Assembly (NCBI GenBank): GCA_022013895.1
Contig: JAKLPK010000039.1
Span: 1-41,935, forward strand
Reading direction: 5' to 3'
DNA: 41,935 bases
DNA from: Cellulomonas sp.
Lineage (GTDB): Bacteria; Actinomycetota; Actinomycetes; Actinomycetales; Cellulomonadaceae
The notes beneath the pieces are model-generated. The model did not search any database. It was not told the DNA's origin and saw nothing but the letters and a program-made list of their open reading frames with translations. This document shows, in pieces, positions 32,275 to 41,341 of this stretch; position 1 is the first letter of the stretch, and every line of letters begins with the position of its first letter. The position numbers were made by a program, and so were the translations under genes.

Positions 32275-35115
32275 ATGGGGGGATCCGGGGTGTGGAACGC
32301 AGCATGGGCGAAGGCGCCACGGCCTGTCGACGATGGCGCCCCCCTGTGGTCGAGCCTCGCAACGCACCTCGATGACGCGGCGAGGATCGCAGGTCGCCTG
32401 TGGGACGAGTGGGTCGGCTCAGGTCTGCATCGCCTCGTGGAGAAGGACGTCGGGAACTCCGCCCGTACCGTCGCCCTGGCAGCCGCGGCGCTGCACGACA
32501 TCGGCAAGCTCACCCGGGCTTTCTCCGCTCAGGAGCCGTCCATGCGGGCGCATATGGAGAAGGCCGGGTTTGGCTACCTGAGCAGAGCGTCGCCCGCGGA
32601 CGCTCGTGTGCTGCCGCACAGCCTGGCCGGACACGTCATCGTGCGGGACTGGCTTGTCCAGCAGGGCGTCCCGGAGCGGCACGCCGCAGCGTTCGCCACG
32701 ATCGTCGGGAGCCACCACGGGACGTTCCCCTCGATGGCGGTCGTCCAGGAAGCGGGTCGGCGCAGGTCCTTGTTCGGCGACGACGAGTGGGACACGGCCC
32801 GTCATGAGCTGCTCGCCAGGGTCGTCGCGGACCACGGGCTCGCAGGCCTCGTGGACACGCTGCGGGAGCACCGGCTGAGTGACGCGACTCAGGTGGCGCT
32901 CGCGGGCTTCGTCATCGCAGCCGACTGGATCGCTTCCAACTCCGATCTCTTCCCGCTGTCGCCCGCGTTCGCAGCGCCGCGTGCCGCAGGTCCCGTTCGT
33001 GCCGAGCTGGCGTGGCACGACCTCGCGCTGCCAGCGGCGTGGGCGCCCACCGACGAGTGCCTGACGGCCTCGGCGACCGAGTTGTTGCGTGCGAGGTTCC
33101 CGCACGCCAGCGCCTTCGCGGCCCGGCCGGTCCAGGAGCTCGCGGTGCAGGCGGCCCGCACCATGGCCGAGCCCGGGCTGCTGCTCATCGAGGCGAGCAT
33201 GGGCACGGGCAAGACGGAGGCGTCGCTGCTGGCCGCCGAGGTGATGGCACGGCGGTGGGGATACTCCGGCGTCTTCTACGGACTGCCGACCCGGGCCACC
33301 ACCGACGCGATGTTCCACCGCGTCCTCCAGTGGTGGTCGACGGTCCCCGACCGTCACGGCGACGCGACCAGGTCGGTCGGGCTACGGCACTCCTCGGCCG
33401 GCCTCAACGACGAGTTTCGCGGCCTCCCGAGGGGGGCGACGCCCGGGCGCGACGGCGCAGCCTTCTTCGTCGGGCCGCCCAGCGACGTCGGGCGAGACGA
33501 GGTGGAACAGGTGCGCCACCGCCGGGACACCGCGCTCGACGTCGTTGTCCACCAGTGGACCTCGGGCCGCAAGAGGGGCGCGCTGGCCGACTGCGTCGTC
33601 GCGACCATCGACCACGAGCTGATGGCGGCGCTGGTGGCCCGGCACGTGCAGCTGCGGCACCTCGGGCTGCTGCGCCAGGTGGTGGTGCTCGACGAGATCC
33701 ACGCGGCCGACACGTGGATGCGGGTCTACCTCGAGCGGTCGCTCGAATGGCTGGGGCGCTACGGCGTGCCGGTGATCGCCCTGTCCGCGACGCTGCCGCC
33801 CGACCAGCGCGCCGCGCTCGTGCACGCGTACGAGCGAGGTCGGCGCGCTGGGCTGCCCGAGGTCGCCGAACCGCTGCCTGCCGTGCCGGCCACGCACGAG
33901 TACCCGGTGGTGACGGCGCTGGCAGCCGGTCAGGTCTCGCAGGTCTCGCGGGTCTCGCTGGTCGCGTCCGAGGTCGACGTGGAGTGGCTGCCGGACGACC
34001 TTGAGGTGCTGACTGGGCGGCTGTCGGCAGAGCTCGCTGAGGGTGGCTGTGCCCTCGTGGTCTGCAACACCGTCACGCGTGCCCGCACGCGGTACGTCGC
34101 GCTGCGCGAGCGCTTCGGCGACCGCGTCAGCCTCACCCACTCGCGGTTCATCGCCCGCGACCGGGCCTCGAAGGACGCTGACCTGGTGCACGCGTTCGGG
34201 CCTGGGCCGGGCGGTGCCCGTGACGGTCGCATCGTCGTGTCGACCCAGGTGGCTGAGCAGTCCCTGGACATCGACTTCGACCTGCTGATCAGCGATCTTG
34301 CGCCCGTCGACGTGCTGCTGCAGCGCGTCGGACGGCTGCACCGTCACGACCGCCCACGGCCGGGCGGCTTGGCCCGTGCGCGTCTGATCGTCACCGGCGC
34401 TGACGTCGGTGTCAGACCCCAGGTGGACGGTGGGTCCATGAAGGTCTACGGGGGGCATCTGCTGCTGCGCACGGCCGCGCTGCTTCGTGAGCTCGTCGAG
34501 GCGGGCCGGCCCATCCGGCTCCCGGCCGACGTGCCGTTGCTCGTCGACCGCTGCTACGGCGACGAGCCGCTCGGCCCTGCGGCGTGGGTCGACGAGATGG
34601 CGGCGGCGCGTCAGGAGGCCGTCGACCTCGCGGCGGAGACGGCGCGGAATGCCGGGAGCTTCGCGCTCGCGGCGCCGTCGCCGCGGGGCAGCGTCCTGGG
34701 CTGGAGGCTGCGTTCCGTCGGGGATGCGACCGACGGTACGCAGGGGGCTGCGCAGGTTCGTGAGCCGGACGGCGGTTTCGAGGTCGTCCTGCTCGAACGC
34801 GCCGAGGACGGGCTGGCGCTGCCCGCGCACCTGGGGGACGCGCGGGCCCTGCGCACCGACATGCCGCCCTCGCCGGCGATGTCGCGGGCGCTCGCCGGCT
34901 GCCTCGTGCGCGTGCCGGGCTGGGTCACCACGCGCCCGTCCGACGCCGCCGCCATCTTCGACGATCTGAACGTCAACTACTTCCCGGCCTGGCAGAAGGA
35001 CCCCGTCATGGGCGGCCAAGTGATCCTCGTCCTCGATGCCGACGGGAACGGCCACCTGGGGCGCTTCCCCGTCTCCTACGACCCGACCCTTGGCCTGGAG
35101 GTTCTCTATGCCTGA
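32275..35115 (+). CDS. cas3: Type I-E CRISPR helicase-nuclease Cas3
   Basis: The protein of about 946 residues joins an HD nuclease and a superfamily 2 helicase, the effector that degrades DNA marked by Cascade. HD-domain residues: H74-D75 in LHDIGKL, HSLAGH and SHHG. Helicase motifs: Walker A MGTGKTEASL (about 310), DEIH (VVLDEIHAADTWM), SAT (ALSATLP), and the C-terminal QVAEQSLDIDFDLLISD and QRVGRLHRHDRP. The CTD follows to the end. The start is uncertain among GTG 32251, ATG 32275 and GTG 32290; the family-like sequence begins at WAKAPRPVDDG. Its stop overlaps the cse1 start region by 8 nt. All catalytic motifs are intact. Confidence 0.95.
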   Translation: MGGSGVWNAAWAKAPRPVDDGAPLWSSLATHLDDAARIAGRLWDEWVGSGLHRLVEKDVGNSARTVALAAAALHDIGKLTRAFSAQEPSMRAHMEKAGFGYLSRASPADARVLPHSLAGHVIVRDWLVQQGVPERHAAAFATIVGSHHGTFPSMAVVQEAGRRRSLFGDDEWDTARHELLARVVADHGLAGLVDTLREHRLSDATQVALAGFVIAADWIASNSDLFPLSPAFAAPRAAGPVRAELAWHDLALPAAWAPTDECLTASATELLRARFPHASAFAARPVQELAVQAARTMAEPGLLLIEASMGTGKTEASLLAAEVMARRWGYSGVFYGLPTRATTDAMFHRVLQWWSTVPDRHGDATRSVGLRHSSAGLNDEFRGLPRGATPGRDGAAFFVGPPSDVGRDEVEQVRHRRDTALDVVVHQWTSGRKRGALADCVVATIDHELMAALVARHVQLRHLGLLRQVVVLDEIHAADTWMRVYLERSLEWLGRYGVPVIALSATLPPDQRAALVHAYERGRRAGLPEVAEPLPAVPATHEYPVVTALAAGQVSQVSRVSLVASEVDVEWLPDDLEVLTGRLSAELAEGGCALVVCNTVTRARTRYVALRERFGDRVSLTHSRFIARDRASKDADLVHAFGPGPGGARDGRIVVSTQVAEQSLDIDFDLLISDLAPVDVLLQRVGRLHRHDRPRPGGLARARLIVTGADVGVRPQVDGGSMKVYGGHLLLRTAALLRELVEAGRPIRLPADVPLLVDRCYGDEPLGPAAWVDEMAAARQEAVDLAAETARNAGSFALAAPSPRGSVLGWRLRSVGDATDGTQGAAQVREPDGGFEVVLLERAEDGLALPAHLGDARALRTDMPPSPAMSRALAGCLVRVPGWVTTRPSDAAAIFDDLNVNYFPAWQKDPVMGGQVILVLDADGNGHLGRFPVSYDPTLGLEVLYA

Positions 35116-36787
35116 CGACGTCGCCGAGTTCAACCTCCTCGACGAGCCGTTCATCCCGGTGCTGAGGCGAGACGGCAGGGCGACCACCGTGTCGCTGATG
35201 GGGCTGTTCGCCGAGGCAGCCGAACTCGACCGGATCACAGCCGAGCTGCCGACCCAGTCGTTCAGCCTGGTGCGGCTTGCGCTCGCCGTCGCGCACCGGG
35301 CCTTCGTGTCCCTGACACCTGCGTATGACGAGGACGTCCGCGACGTGGTCGACGACCTCGCGGAACGTTGGCCGCAGGCGGTCGAGGAGCAGGTGCGGCC
35401 GTACCTGGAGACGCACCGCGCTCGGTTCGACCTCTTCGACCCCGAGCTGCCGTTCTTCCAGACCGCCGGTCTGCACACGGCGAAGGGTGACGTGTCAGAG
35501 CTCGGCAAGATCGTTGCGGACGTGCCGAACGGGAGCCCGTACCTCACGGCGCGCTCGGCCCGCAGCCTGCGCCGGATTCCCGCCGCCGAGGCCGCACTCT
35601 GGCTCATCCACACGCAGGCGTACGACCCCTCGGGCATCAAGACGGGCGTCGTCGGCCACCCCCGCGCCAAGGGCGGCAAGGTCTATCCCGAGGGCACGGG
35701 TTGGACCGGTCAGCTCGGTGGTGTCCACCTGCTGGGCGCCAGCGTGCGCGACACCCTCCTGCTCAACCTGTGGGCCGCTAGGCCGGCTGCCGATCGGATG
35801 GACGTCGACCTGCCACCGTGGGAGCGCCCGGCCCAGACGCTCGCATCGGCCCCCGACTTCGCGTACCGCCCCGTCGGACCCGTTGACCTCTACACGTGGC
35901 AGCCGCGCCGCATCCGGCTCGTGCGAGCGCCCGGCACGACGGACGTCACCGGGGTGTTGCTCACCTACGGCGACAAGTTCACTGTCCAGGAGCGGCAGAA
36001 CCTCATCGGCCTCGAGCCGATGAGCACATGGCGCTACTCCAAGCCGCAGACCGCCAAGTTCGGTCGGACCATCCACATGACGCGCAAGCGCGATCCAGGC
36101 GTCCAGCTCTGGCGCGGGATGTCGACGCTGTTGGCGGCGCGTCAGCAGCGTGGCACCGAGGACGACCTTCGCCCGCTGGTGCTGGAGCACGCTGCCTGGC
36201 TCGACGGTTCGCCGCTGCTTCCCGACGGTCTCGTGCGGCTGACGTCGGTCGAGGTGACCTACGGGTCGAACGACTCCGTCGTCGACGCCATCGCCGAGGA
36301 CTCCCTGGACCTGCCGTCGCGCGTGCTGCGACCCGACGCCGTGGAGCTGCGGACCGTCGCCGTCGACGCGGTCGAGTCGGCGCGTGCAGGCGTCACCGCG
36401 CTGCGGAACTTCGCGGCCAACCTCGCGACGGCGTCCGGGGCTGATCGCGAGATCCTGGACGGGCCGCGCAACCGCGCGAGCGACCGTGCGTACGCGGTGC
36501 TCGACCGCTCCTACCGGCGCTGGCTGCGCGAGAACCTGCCGACGGCCTCGGATGACCCGTCGGTCGCCGAAGCTGCCTGGCACCGCGAGGCCATGCGCGC
36601 CCTGCTGGTGATCGGCGAGCAGCTCGTCCAGGACGTCGCCCCCGCTGCCTGGCTCGGTTGGGGCGGGGGTTCCGGGCCGCGGATCGACGTGGGGAAGGCC
36701 GACGTCTACTTCCGCCGCGCACTCGACAAGGCGTTCCCGAAGGCCCGTCTCGATCTCGCCGTCTCTGCCACCGAAGGAGTCGCATGA
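35108..36787 (+). CDS. cse1: Cascade large subunit Cse1 (Cas8e)
   Basis: The 559-residue protein is the type I-E large subunit that recognises the PAM and recruits Cas3. The opening FNLLDEPFIPVLRRDGRATTVSLMGLFAEA is the Cse1 signature, and FDLFDPELPFFQTAGL follows at about 115. The C-terminal part is helical. ATG 35108 has GGAGG 6 nt upstream and overlaps the end of cas3. The next gene, cse2, starts within its stop codon. Somewhat longer than E. coli CasA (about 500 residues), normal for actinobacteria. Confidence 0.95.
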   Translation: MPDDVAEFNLLDEPFIPVLRRDGRATTVSLMGLFAEAAELDRITAELPTQSFSLVRLALAVAHRAFVSLTPAYDEDVRDVVDDLAERWPQAVEEQVRPYLETHRARFDLFDPELPFFQTAGLHTAKGDVSELGKIVADVPNGSPYLTARSARSLRRIPAAEAALWLIHTQAYDPSGIKTGVVGHPRAKGGKVYPEGTGWTGQLGGVHLLGASVRDTLLLNLWAARPAADRMDVDLPPWERPAQTLASAPDFAYRPVGPVDLYTWQPRRIRLVRAPGTTDVTGVLLTYGDKFTVQERQNLIGLEPMSTWRYSKPQTAKFGRTIHMTRKRDPGVQLWRGMSTLLAARQQRGTEDDLRPLVLEHAAWLDGSPLLPDGLVRLTSVEVTYGSNDSVVDAIAEDSLDLPSRVLRPDAVELRTVAVDAVESARAGVTALRNFAANLATASGADREILDGPRNRASDRAYAVLDRSYRRWLRENLPTASDDPSVAEAAWHREAMRALLVIGEQLVQDVAPAAWLGWGGGSGPRIDVGKADVYFRRALDKAFPKARLDLAVSATEGVA

Positions 36788-37455
36788 CCGCGTCCACCTC
36801 GGCACCCCCCGACCTCGCCACGCCGGAGCGCCACGAGCGCACTCTGGCCGTCGCAGTCGCGGCTCGTGCTGCTCAGCTGCAAGCCGCCAGCATCCGTCAG
36901 GTGGGCGACGCCGTCGCCCGCATCGCGCGGCTGCGCCGTGCGGTCGGAGCCGCTCCCGGTGCCGAGCCCGATGTCTGGGACGACACCATCGGGCTCGTCC
37001 CGCGGGGGGAGCTCGGTCGCGGGGACGACCCGAGCAGGGCCGAGACCGCAGCCCATGTCGCGATGACGCTGTTCGCCGTGCACCGGCAGGGCAAGTGCGT
37101 CACCGCCCACGTTCAAGGTGTCTCCTTCGGCCGCGCGGTGCGTGCACTGTCGCGGCACCGGGGCAGAGGGCAGGACGAGTCGGAGGGAGTGCGGCGCCGC
37201 TTCGACGCCGTGCTGACCTCCGACGAGCCCGAAGAAGCGCTGTACCACCTGCGAGGGCTCGTTCTGCTGCTGCGTGACGCCCAGATCGCCCTCGACTACG
37301 GACGGTTGGCGAGCGATCTCGTCGACCTGTGGACACCTGCCCGGGCGGACACCCTGCGCCTTCGATGGGCGCGCGACTACCGGCGGTCCGCGCCGGATCA
37401 GGCCGCCGATCAGACGACCACCACGACCAGCACGACCGACGAGGAGCAGGCATGA
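36784..37455 (+). CDS. cse2: Cascade small subunit Cse2 (Cas11e)
   Basis: The 223-residue all-helical protein forms the dimer along the Cascade belly that stabilises the R-loop. Family-like stretches are AVARIARLRRAVGAAPGAEPDVWDDTIG, VAMTLFAVHRQGKCVTAHVQGVSFGRAVRALSRHRG and ALYHLRGLVLLLRDAQIALDYGRLASDLVDLW. The C-terminus is a Thr-rich tail (QTTTTTSTTDEEQA). ATG 36784 overlaps the cse1 stop by 4 nt, and its own stop overlaps the cas7 start by 4 nt. Confidence 0.93.
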   Translation: MTASTSAPPDLATPERHERTLAVAVAARAAQLQAASIRQVGDAVARIARLRRAVGAAPGAEPDVWDDTIGLVPRGELGRGDDPSRAETAAHVAMTLFAVHRQGKCVTAHVQGVSFGRAVRALSRHRGRGQDESEGVRRRFDAVLTSDEPEEALYHLRGLVLLLRDAQIALDYGRLASDLVDLWTPARADTLRLRWARDYRRSAPDQAADQTTTTTSTTDEEQA

Positions 37456-38615
37456 CCCCCCAGCGCACCTTTATCGACATCCACCTGCTGCAGTCGGTGC
37501 CGCCGAGCTGCATCAACCGCGACGAGACCGGCAGCCCGAAGTCCGCGCGCTACGGCGGCGTGCGTCGTGCCCGCGTCTCCTCGCAGGCGTGGAAGCGCGC
37601 CACGCGCAAGCGGTTCGCGGGTGAGCTCGACGAGAGTGACCTGGGAGTACGGACCAAGCGTGTGGTCGACCTGGTGGCCGAGCAGGTGCGCGCCGGGCGG
37701 GAGGATGTCGACCCCGAGACAGCGGTGGAGCTGGCCGCAGCGGTCGTCGATGCGGCAGGCCTCGGACTCGAGAAGTCCCGCGACAAGGCGCGCGTCGAGA
37801 GCAAGTACCTCGTGCTCGTGTCGCGTCAGCAGGCGGGCACCCTCGCGCGGCTCGCACTCGACGCGTTCGAGTCCACCGGCGAGGTGGCGTCGGCCGTCAA
37901 GGCGCTCGCCGGCAGCAAGAAGCAGGCCAAGCATTCGTTGGCGACAGGCAACTCCGTCGACCTCGCCCTGTTCGGGCGGATGGTCGCCGACGACACCGAC
38001 CTCAACGTCGATGCCGCCTGCCAGGTGGCGCACGCGCTGTCCGTGCACGCGGCCGCCAACGAGTTCGACTACTTCACGGCCGTCGACGACCTCAAGGTCG
38101 AGACCGCGGAGGGTGAGGCGGCGGATGCCGGCGCGGGCATGATCGGCACGGTCGAGTTCACCTCGGCGACGCTGTACCGGTACGCGACTATCGATGTCGA
38201 TGAGCTGATCCAGAGCCTGGGCGACGTCGCGATGGCCCAGCGGGGGATCGAGGCGTTCCTTCGGTCCTTCGTGCTGTCGATGCCGACCGGCAAGTCGAAC
38301 ACCTTCGCGAACTGGACGGTGCCGGAGGGCGTCGTCGTGACTGTCCGCACCGACCAGCCCATGTCGTGGGTCGGCGCGTTCGAGCAGCCGGTGCCGCACG
38401 CGCCCGAAGGTGGGTATGCCGAGCCGGCGGCCGAGGCCATGGTGGCGTGGGCGTCGGAGCTCAGCCGTGTGTACGCCCCCGGGGCGCGGACATGGACCGT
38501 CGGGCTCGGGCGGGTCGGCGCCGCGTTGGCGGCGCTGGGCGACTCCGTGCCGTTCGCCGAGCTCCCCGCGCGGGTCGCGGCCCAGGTGACGGCCGATCGC
38601 CCGGCGCTCGCATGA
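37452..38615 (+). CDS. cas7: Cascade backbone subunit Cas7e (Cse4)
   Basis: The 387-residue protein is the repeated backbone subunit that holds the crRNA guide. Signatures are FIDIHLLQSVPPSCINRDETGSPKSARYGGVRRARVSSQAWKRATRKRF at the N-terminus, with the RNA-contacting RRARVSSQ stretch, NSVDLALFGRMVADD, and VEFTSATLYRYATIDVDEL. The thumb region SMPTGKSNTFAN is typical. Six copies are expected per complex on a 32-nt guide. ATG 37452 and the next gene both overlap by 4 nt. Confidence 0.96.
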   Translation: MTPQRTFIDIHLLQSVPPSCINRDETGSPKSARYGGVRRARVSSQAWKRATRKRFAGELDESDLGVRTKRVVDLVAEQVRAGREDVDPETAVELAAAVVDAAGLGLEKSRDKARVESKYLVLVSRQQAGTLARLALDAFESTGEVASAVKALAGSKKQAKHSLATGNSVDLALFGRMVADDTDLNVDAACQVAHALSVHAAANEFDYFTAVDDLKVETAEGEAADAGAGMIGTVEFTSATLYRYATIDVDELIQSLGDVAMAQRGIEAFLRSFVLSMPTGKSNTFANWTVPEGVVVTVRTDQPMSWVGAFEQPVPHAPEGGYAEPAAEAMVAWASELSRVYAPGARTWTVGLGRVGAALAALGDSVPFAELPARVAAQVTADRPALA

Positions 38616-39325
38616 CCACCCTCGTCCTGCGGCTCGCTGGCCCGATGCAGGCGTGGGGCACCAGGTCGCGGTTTGCCTACCGGTTCACCGACGCCCAGCC
38701 GTCCCGCAGTGCGGTGCTCGGCCTGCTCGCCGCCGCCCAGGGGCGTCGTCGCGTCGACCCGATCGACGACCTGCTGGACCTCAGGTTCGGGGTTCGTGTC
38801 GACCAGCCCGGCGAGGTGATCCGCGACTTCCAGACCGCGCGAAGTCTCGACGGCCAGCACGCCCAACCGTTGACGTACCGGTACTACCTGTCGGACGCCG
38901 TCTTCGTGGCGGCGGTCGAGGGGCCTGAACCGCTGGTCGCCACGTTGAGCGATGCGGTCCAGCGCCCGCGTTTCCCGCTGTTCCTCGGACGGCGGTCGTG
39001 CCCGCCGGCGCGCCCGCTGCGCGTCGCCGTCCTGCCCGGGTCGATGGACGACGTGCTGGCCTCGACCGAAGAGGACGTCGGCGTCCCCTGGCAGGCCGCG
39101 ACCTGGTGGCAGGTTCGCCAACCGGCAGAGGTGGCGCTCGACATCGTGCGCGACATTCGGCCCGGGGAGACGTCCGACGAGCTGACGCCCGACGTACCTC
39201 TCTCGTTCGACCCCGACCACCGCCGGTTCGCGATGCGGCCGGTGATGCGGGCGACGTGCTCGTTCCGCAACCCAGCCGCGGCACGGCCCGGGATCACCGA
39301 CCACGTCCCCATGACGATGTCCTAA
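38612..39325 (+). CDS. cas5: Cascade subunit Cas5e
   Basis: The 237-residue RAMP protein caps the 5' handle of the crRNA. The opening LVLRLAGPMQAWGTRSRFAYRFTDAQPSRSAVLGLLAAAQGR is the Cas5e signature, with the PS-S-V-G-L motif. YRYYLSDAVFVAAVEG and FPLFLGRRSCPPARPL follow. ATG 38612 overlaps the cas7 stop. A 12-nt gap to cas6 is the largest internal gap of the cas operon. Confidence 0.95.
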   Translation: MTTLVLRLAGPMQAWGTRSRFAYRFTDAQPSRSAVLGLLAAAQGRRRVDPIDDLLDLRFGVRVDQPGEVIRDFQTARSLDGQHAQPLTYRYYLSDAVFVAAVEGPEPLVATLSDAVQRPRFPLFLGRRSCPPARPLRVAVLPGSMDDVLASTEEDVGVPWQAATWWQVRQPAEVALDIVRDIRPGETSDELTPDVPLSFDPDHRRFAMRPVMRATCSFRNPAAARPGITDHVPMTMS

Positions 39326-39337
39326 GGCGGTAGCTCG

Positions 39338-40000
39338 ATGTACTTGACCCGGATCGAGATCGACACCCATCGGCGGGACTCCCGCCAGGTGCTCTCGTCA
39401 CCGCACCGGATGCACGGGGCGGTCGCGACGTGCTTCCCGCCGTCCGCCCGACCAACACGCCCGCTGTGGCGCATCGACGTGACCCGCGACGCCACGCTGC
39501 TGTATCTGCTGAGCGACACCCGTCCCGACCCGACGGGTTTCGTCGAACGGCACGGCTGGCCTGCCGCACAGGCGTGGATGACCCGGGACTACACGCCCGC
39601 GATCGAGGCCGTCGACGGCGGTCGACGGTTCGGGTTCAGGGTGCGCGTCAACCCCGTGCGCAGCGTCCGGCCGGAGCCCACTCCCGGCGACGAGGGGCCG
39701 CGGCCTCGCGGGCAGCGGGTGGGCCACGTGACCGCCGACCAGCAGCTCTGCTGGTTCCTGCGGCGAGCCGAGGGCTGGGGCTTCTCGGCGGGCAGCACTG
39801 AGGAGCCGTCGGCGACGATCGTCGAACGCAAGGTGTGGCGGTTCGAGCGCGGCGGCAAGCCCGTGACCGTCTCGACCGCCGCGATCGAAGGCGTGCTCAC
39901 GGTGACCGATGCGGATCGGCTGCGGAGCGCACTCGTCGACGGTCTCGGTCCCGCCAAGGCGTACGGCTGCGGGCTGCTTACCCTCACCGCACCCCGATGA
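39338..40000 (+). CDS. cas6: CRISPR RNA endonuclease Cas6e
   Basis: The 220-residue protein cleaves the repeat RNA at the 3' base of its hairpin and remains bound. The N-terminal MYLTRIEID strand, H23 and H26 (SPHRMHGAV, candidate catalytic histidines) and the C-terminal glycine-rich loop GLGPAKAYGCGLLTL identify it. Its substrate stem in this genome is CCCCGC/GCGGGG, present in the array and in degenerate repeat 2. ATG 39338 follows AAGGCGG. The stop overlaps the cas1 start by 4 nt. Confidence 0.95.
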   Translation: MYLTRIEIDTHRRDSRQVLSSPHRMHGAVATCFPPSARPTRPLWRIDVTRDATLLYLLSDTRPDPTGFVERHGWPAAQAWMTRDYTPAIEAVDGGRRFGFRVRVNPVRSVRPEPTPGDEGPRPRGQRVGHVTADQQLCWFLRRAEGWGFSAGSTEEPSATIVERKVWRFERGGKPVTVSTAAIEGVLTVTDADRLRSALVDGLGPAKAYGCGLLTLTAPR

Positions 40001-40950
40001 GCCAGATTCCCGGCGCACGGCCAACGGACCCGCAGGAGTTGGTGCGCGTCTCGGAGCGAATCTCGTTCCTGTACGTCGAGCACTCCGTGATCCACCGGGC
40101 CGACAACGCCATCACGCTGACCGACGAGCGTGGGACCATCCACGTGCCAGCAGCGCAGCTCGCGAGCCTGCTCGTCGGACCGGGGTGTCGAGTGACCCAC
40201 CACGCGGTGATGCTGCTCGCCGAGTCGGGGACGTCCGTGGTGTGGGTCGGGGAGAATGGGGTCCGCTTCTACGCTTCGGGGCGAGGGTTGAGCCGTTCGA
40301 GCCGACTGCTCGAGGCGCAGGCTCGCCTCGTGAGCAACACGCGCACACGGCTGGACGTCGCCCGGGCGATGTATGCGATGAGGTTCGTCGACGAGGACGT
40401 CTCGGGGCTCAGCATGCAACAGCTGCGCGGTCGGGAGGGGGCGCGGGTGCGTGCTGTGTACCGCGAACACGCGGAGCGTACCGGTGTGGTGTGGAAGCGT
40501 CGTGACTACCGACCCGACGCGTTCGAGGCATCAGACCCGGTCAACCAGGCTCTCTCGGCGGCGAACACGGCCCTCTACGGGGCGGTCCACTCGGTAGTCG
40601 TTGCACTGGGATGCTCGCCTGGCCTCGGTTTCGTCCATACGGGCTCGGACCGAGCCTTCGTGCACGACGTCGCCGACCTCTACAAGGCAGAGTCGACGAT
40701 CCCCGTTGCTTTCGACATCGTCGCGGCAAGACCCGACGACGTACCTGCTCAGACACGGCGCGTGATGCGCGATGTCATCTACGAGCAGCGCCTGCTCGAA
40801 CGGTGCGTCAAGGACATCCGTCGGCTGCTGCTCGGAGACGGGGACGACCTCAACGACGAATGGGCTGACGTGAACGTGCTCTGGGCGGGCGGGACCTCGA
40901 CAGTTGCAGGCGGCACGAACTACGGCCCGGAGGATGGGCCCGACTGGTGA
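39997..40950 (+). CDS. cas1: CRISPR integrase Cas1 (type I-E)
   Basis: The 317-residue integrase has its metal site intact: E147 in GREGARV, H214 in GFVHTGSD and D227 in HDVADLYK (D224 also conserved). These positions agree with E141, H208 and D221 of E. coli Cas1. SFLYVEHSVIHRADNAI and VWVGENGVRFYASG are type I-E features. ATG 39997 and the cas2 start both overlap by 4 nt. The locus should be able to acquire new spacers. Confidence 0.97.
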   Translation: MSQIPGARPTDPQELVRVSERISFLYVEHSVIHRADNAITLTDERGTIHVPAAQLASLLVGPGCRVTHHAVMLLAESGTSVVWVGENGVRFYASGRGLSRSSRLLEAQARLVSNTRTRLDVARAMYAMRFVDEDVSGLSMQQLRGREGARVRAVYREHAERTGVVWKRRDYRPDAFEASDPVNQALSAANTALYGAVHSVVVALGCSPGLGFVHTGSDRAFVHDVADLYKAESTIPVAFDIVAARPDDVPAQTRRVMRDVIYEQRLLERCVKDIRRLLLGDGDDLNDEWADVNVLWAGGTSTVAGGTNYGPEDGPDW

Positions 40951-41297
40951 TCGTCATCGTCCTGACGGCGGTTCCGGCCGGTCTGCGCGGCGTCCTGACC
41001 CGGTGGTTGCTCGAGATCGGTCCCGGGGTCTTCGTGGGTCACGTCTCCACCCGCGTGCGTGACCACATCTGGGATCGGGTAGTCGACGGGGTTGGGCGCG
41101 GCCGGGCGATCATGGTTTTCTCGAAGCGCTCAGAGCAGCGTCTCGACTTTCGCGTGCATGGCCATGAATGGACTCCCGTGGACCATGACGGAGTCTCGCT
41201 CATGCTCCGACCGAGCTCCGATCGTCCCCGGCGAGACGCGCCCCGCGGCTGGAGTCGCGCCGAACGAGCGATCAGGGGAGCACCCCGCCGAAAGTGA
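40947..41297 (+). CDS. cas2: CRISPR adaptation protein Cas2 (type I-E)
   Basis: The 116-residue protein opens with MIVIVLTAVPAGLRGVLTRWLLEIGPGVFVG and continues VRDHIWDRVV, the type I-E Cas2 pattern. It dimerises between two Cas1 dimers. A C-terminal basic extension (DRPRRDAPRGWSRAERAIRGAPRRK) makes it longer than the roughly 95 residues of E. coli Cas2. GTG 40947 overlaps the cas1 stop. Only 44 nt separate its stop from the first CRISPR repeat, so part of the leader must lie inside this gene. Confidence 0.95.
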   Translation: MIVIVLTAVPAGLRGVLTRWLLEIGPGVFVGHVSTRVRDHIWDRVVDGVGRGRAIMVFSKRSEQRLDFRVHGHEWTPVDHDGVSLMLRPSSDRPRRDAPRGWSRAERAIRGAPRRK

Positions 41298-41341
41298 ATC
41301 GCCATCGGAGCTGGCGCGACTATCGTCCCAGGTCAAGAAGT
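41298..41341 (+). promoter_or_regulatory. CRISPR leader (3' part)
   Basis: The 44 nt between cas2 and repeat 1 contain no gene. They include ATCGTCCCAGG (41322-41332), which echoes the start of the repeat. The array is on the same strand as the cas genes, so this is the leader end and repeat 1 is the newest. No clear promoter fits in 44 nt; it probably lies within cas2, or the array is read with the operon. Confidence 0.6.

Noticed and set aside
32036-32581. Frame starting MMVEPLRQPSR in the gap before cas3, considered as a CreT-like toxin
   Set aside because: It has no ribosome binding site, runs through both degenerate repeats and overlaps cas3 in another frame. No compact toxin-like ORF could be defined.
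33382-35679. Very long open frame antisense to cas3 and cse1
   Set aside because: High GC makes stops rare on the opposite strand. The translation is low-complexity (Arg, Gly, His-rich) with no recognisable domain, while the plus strand encodes intact Cas3 and Cse1.
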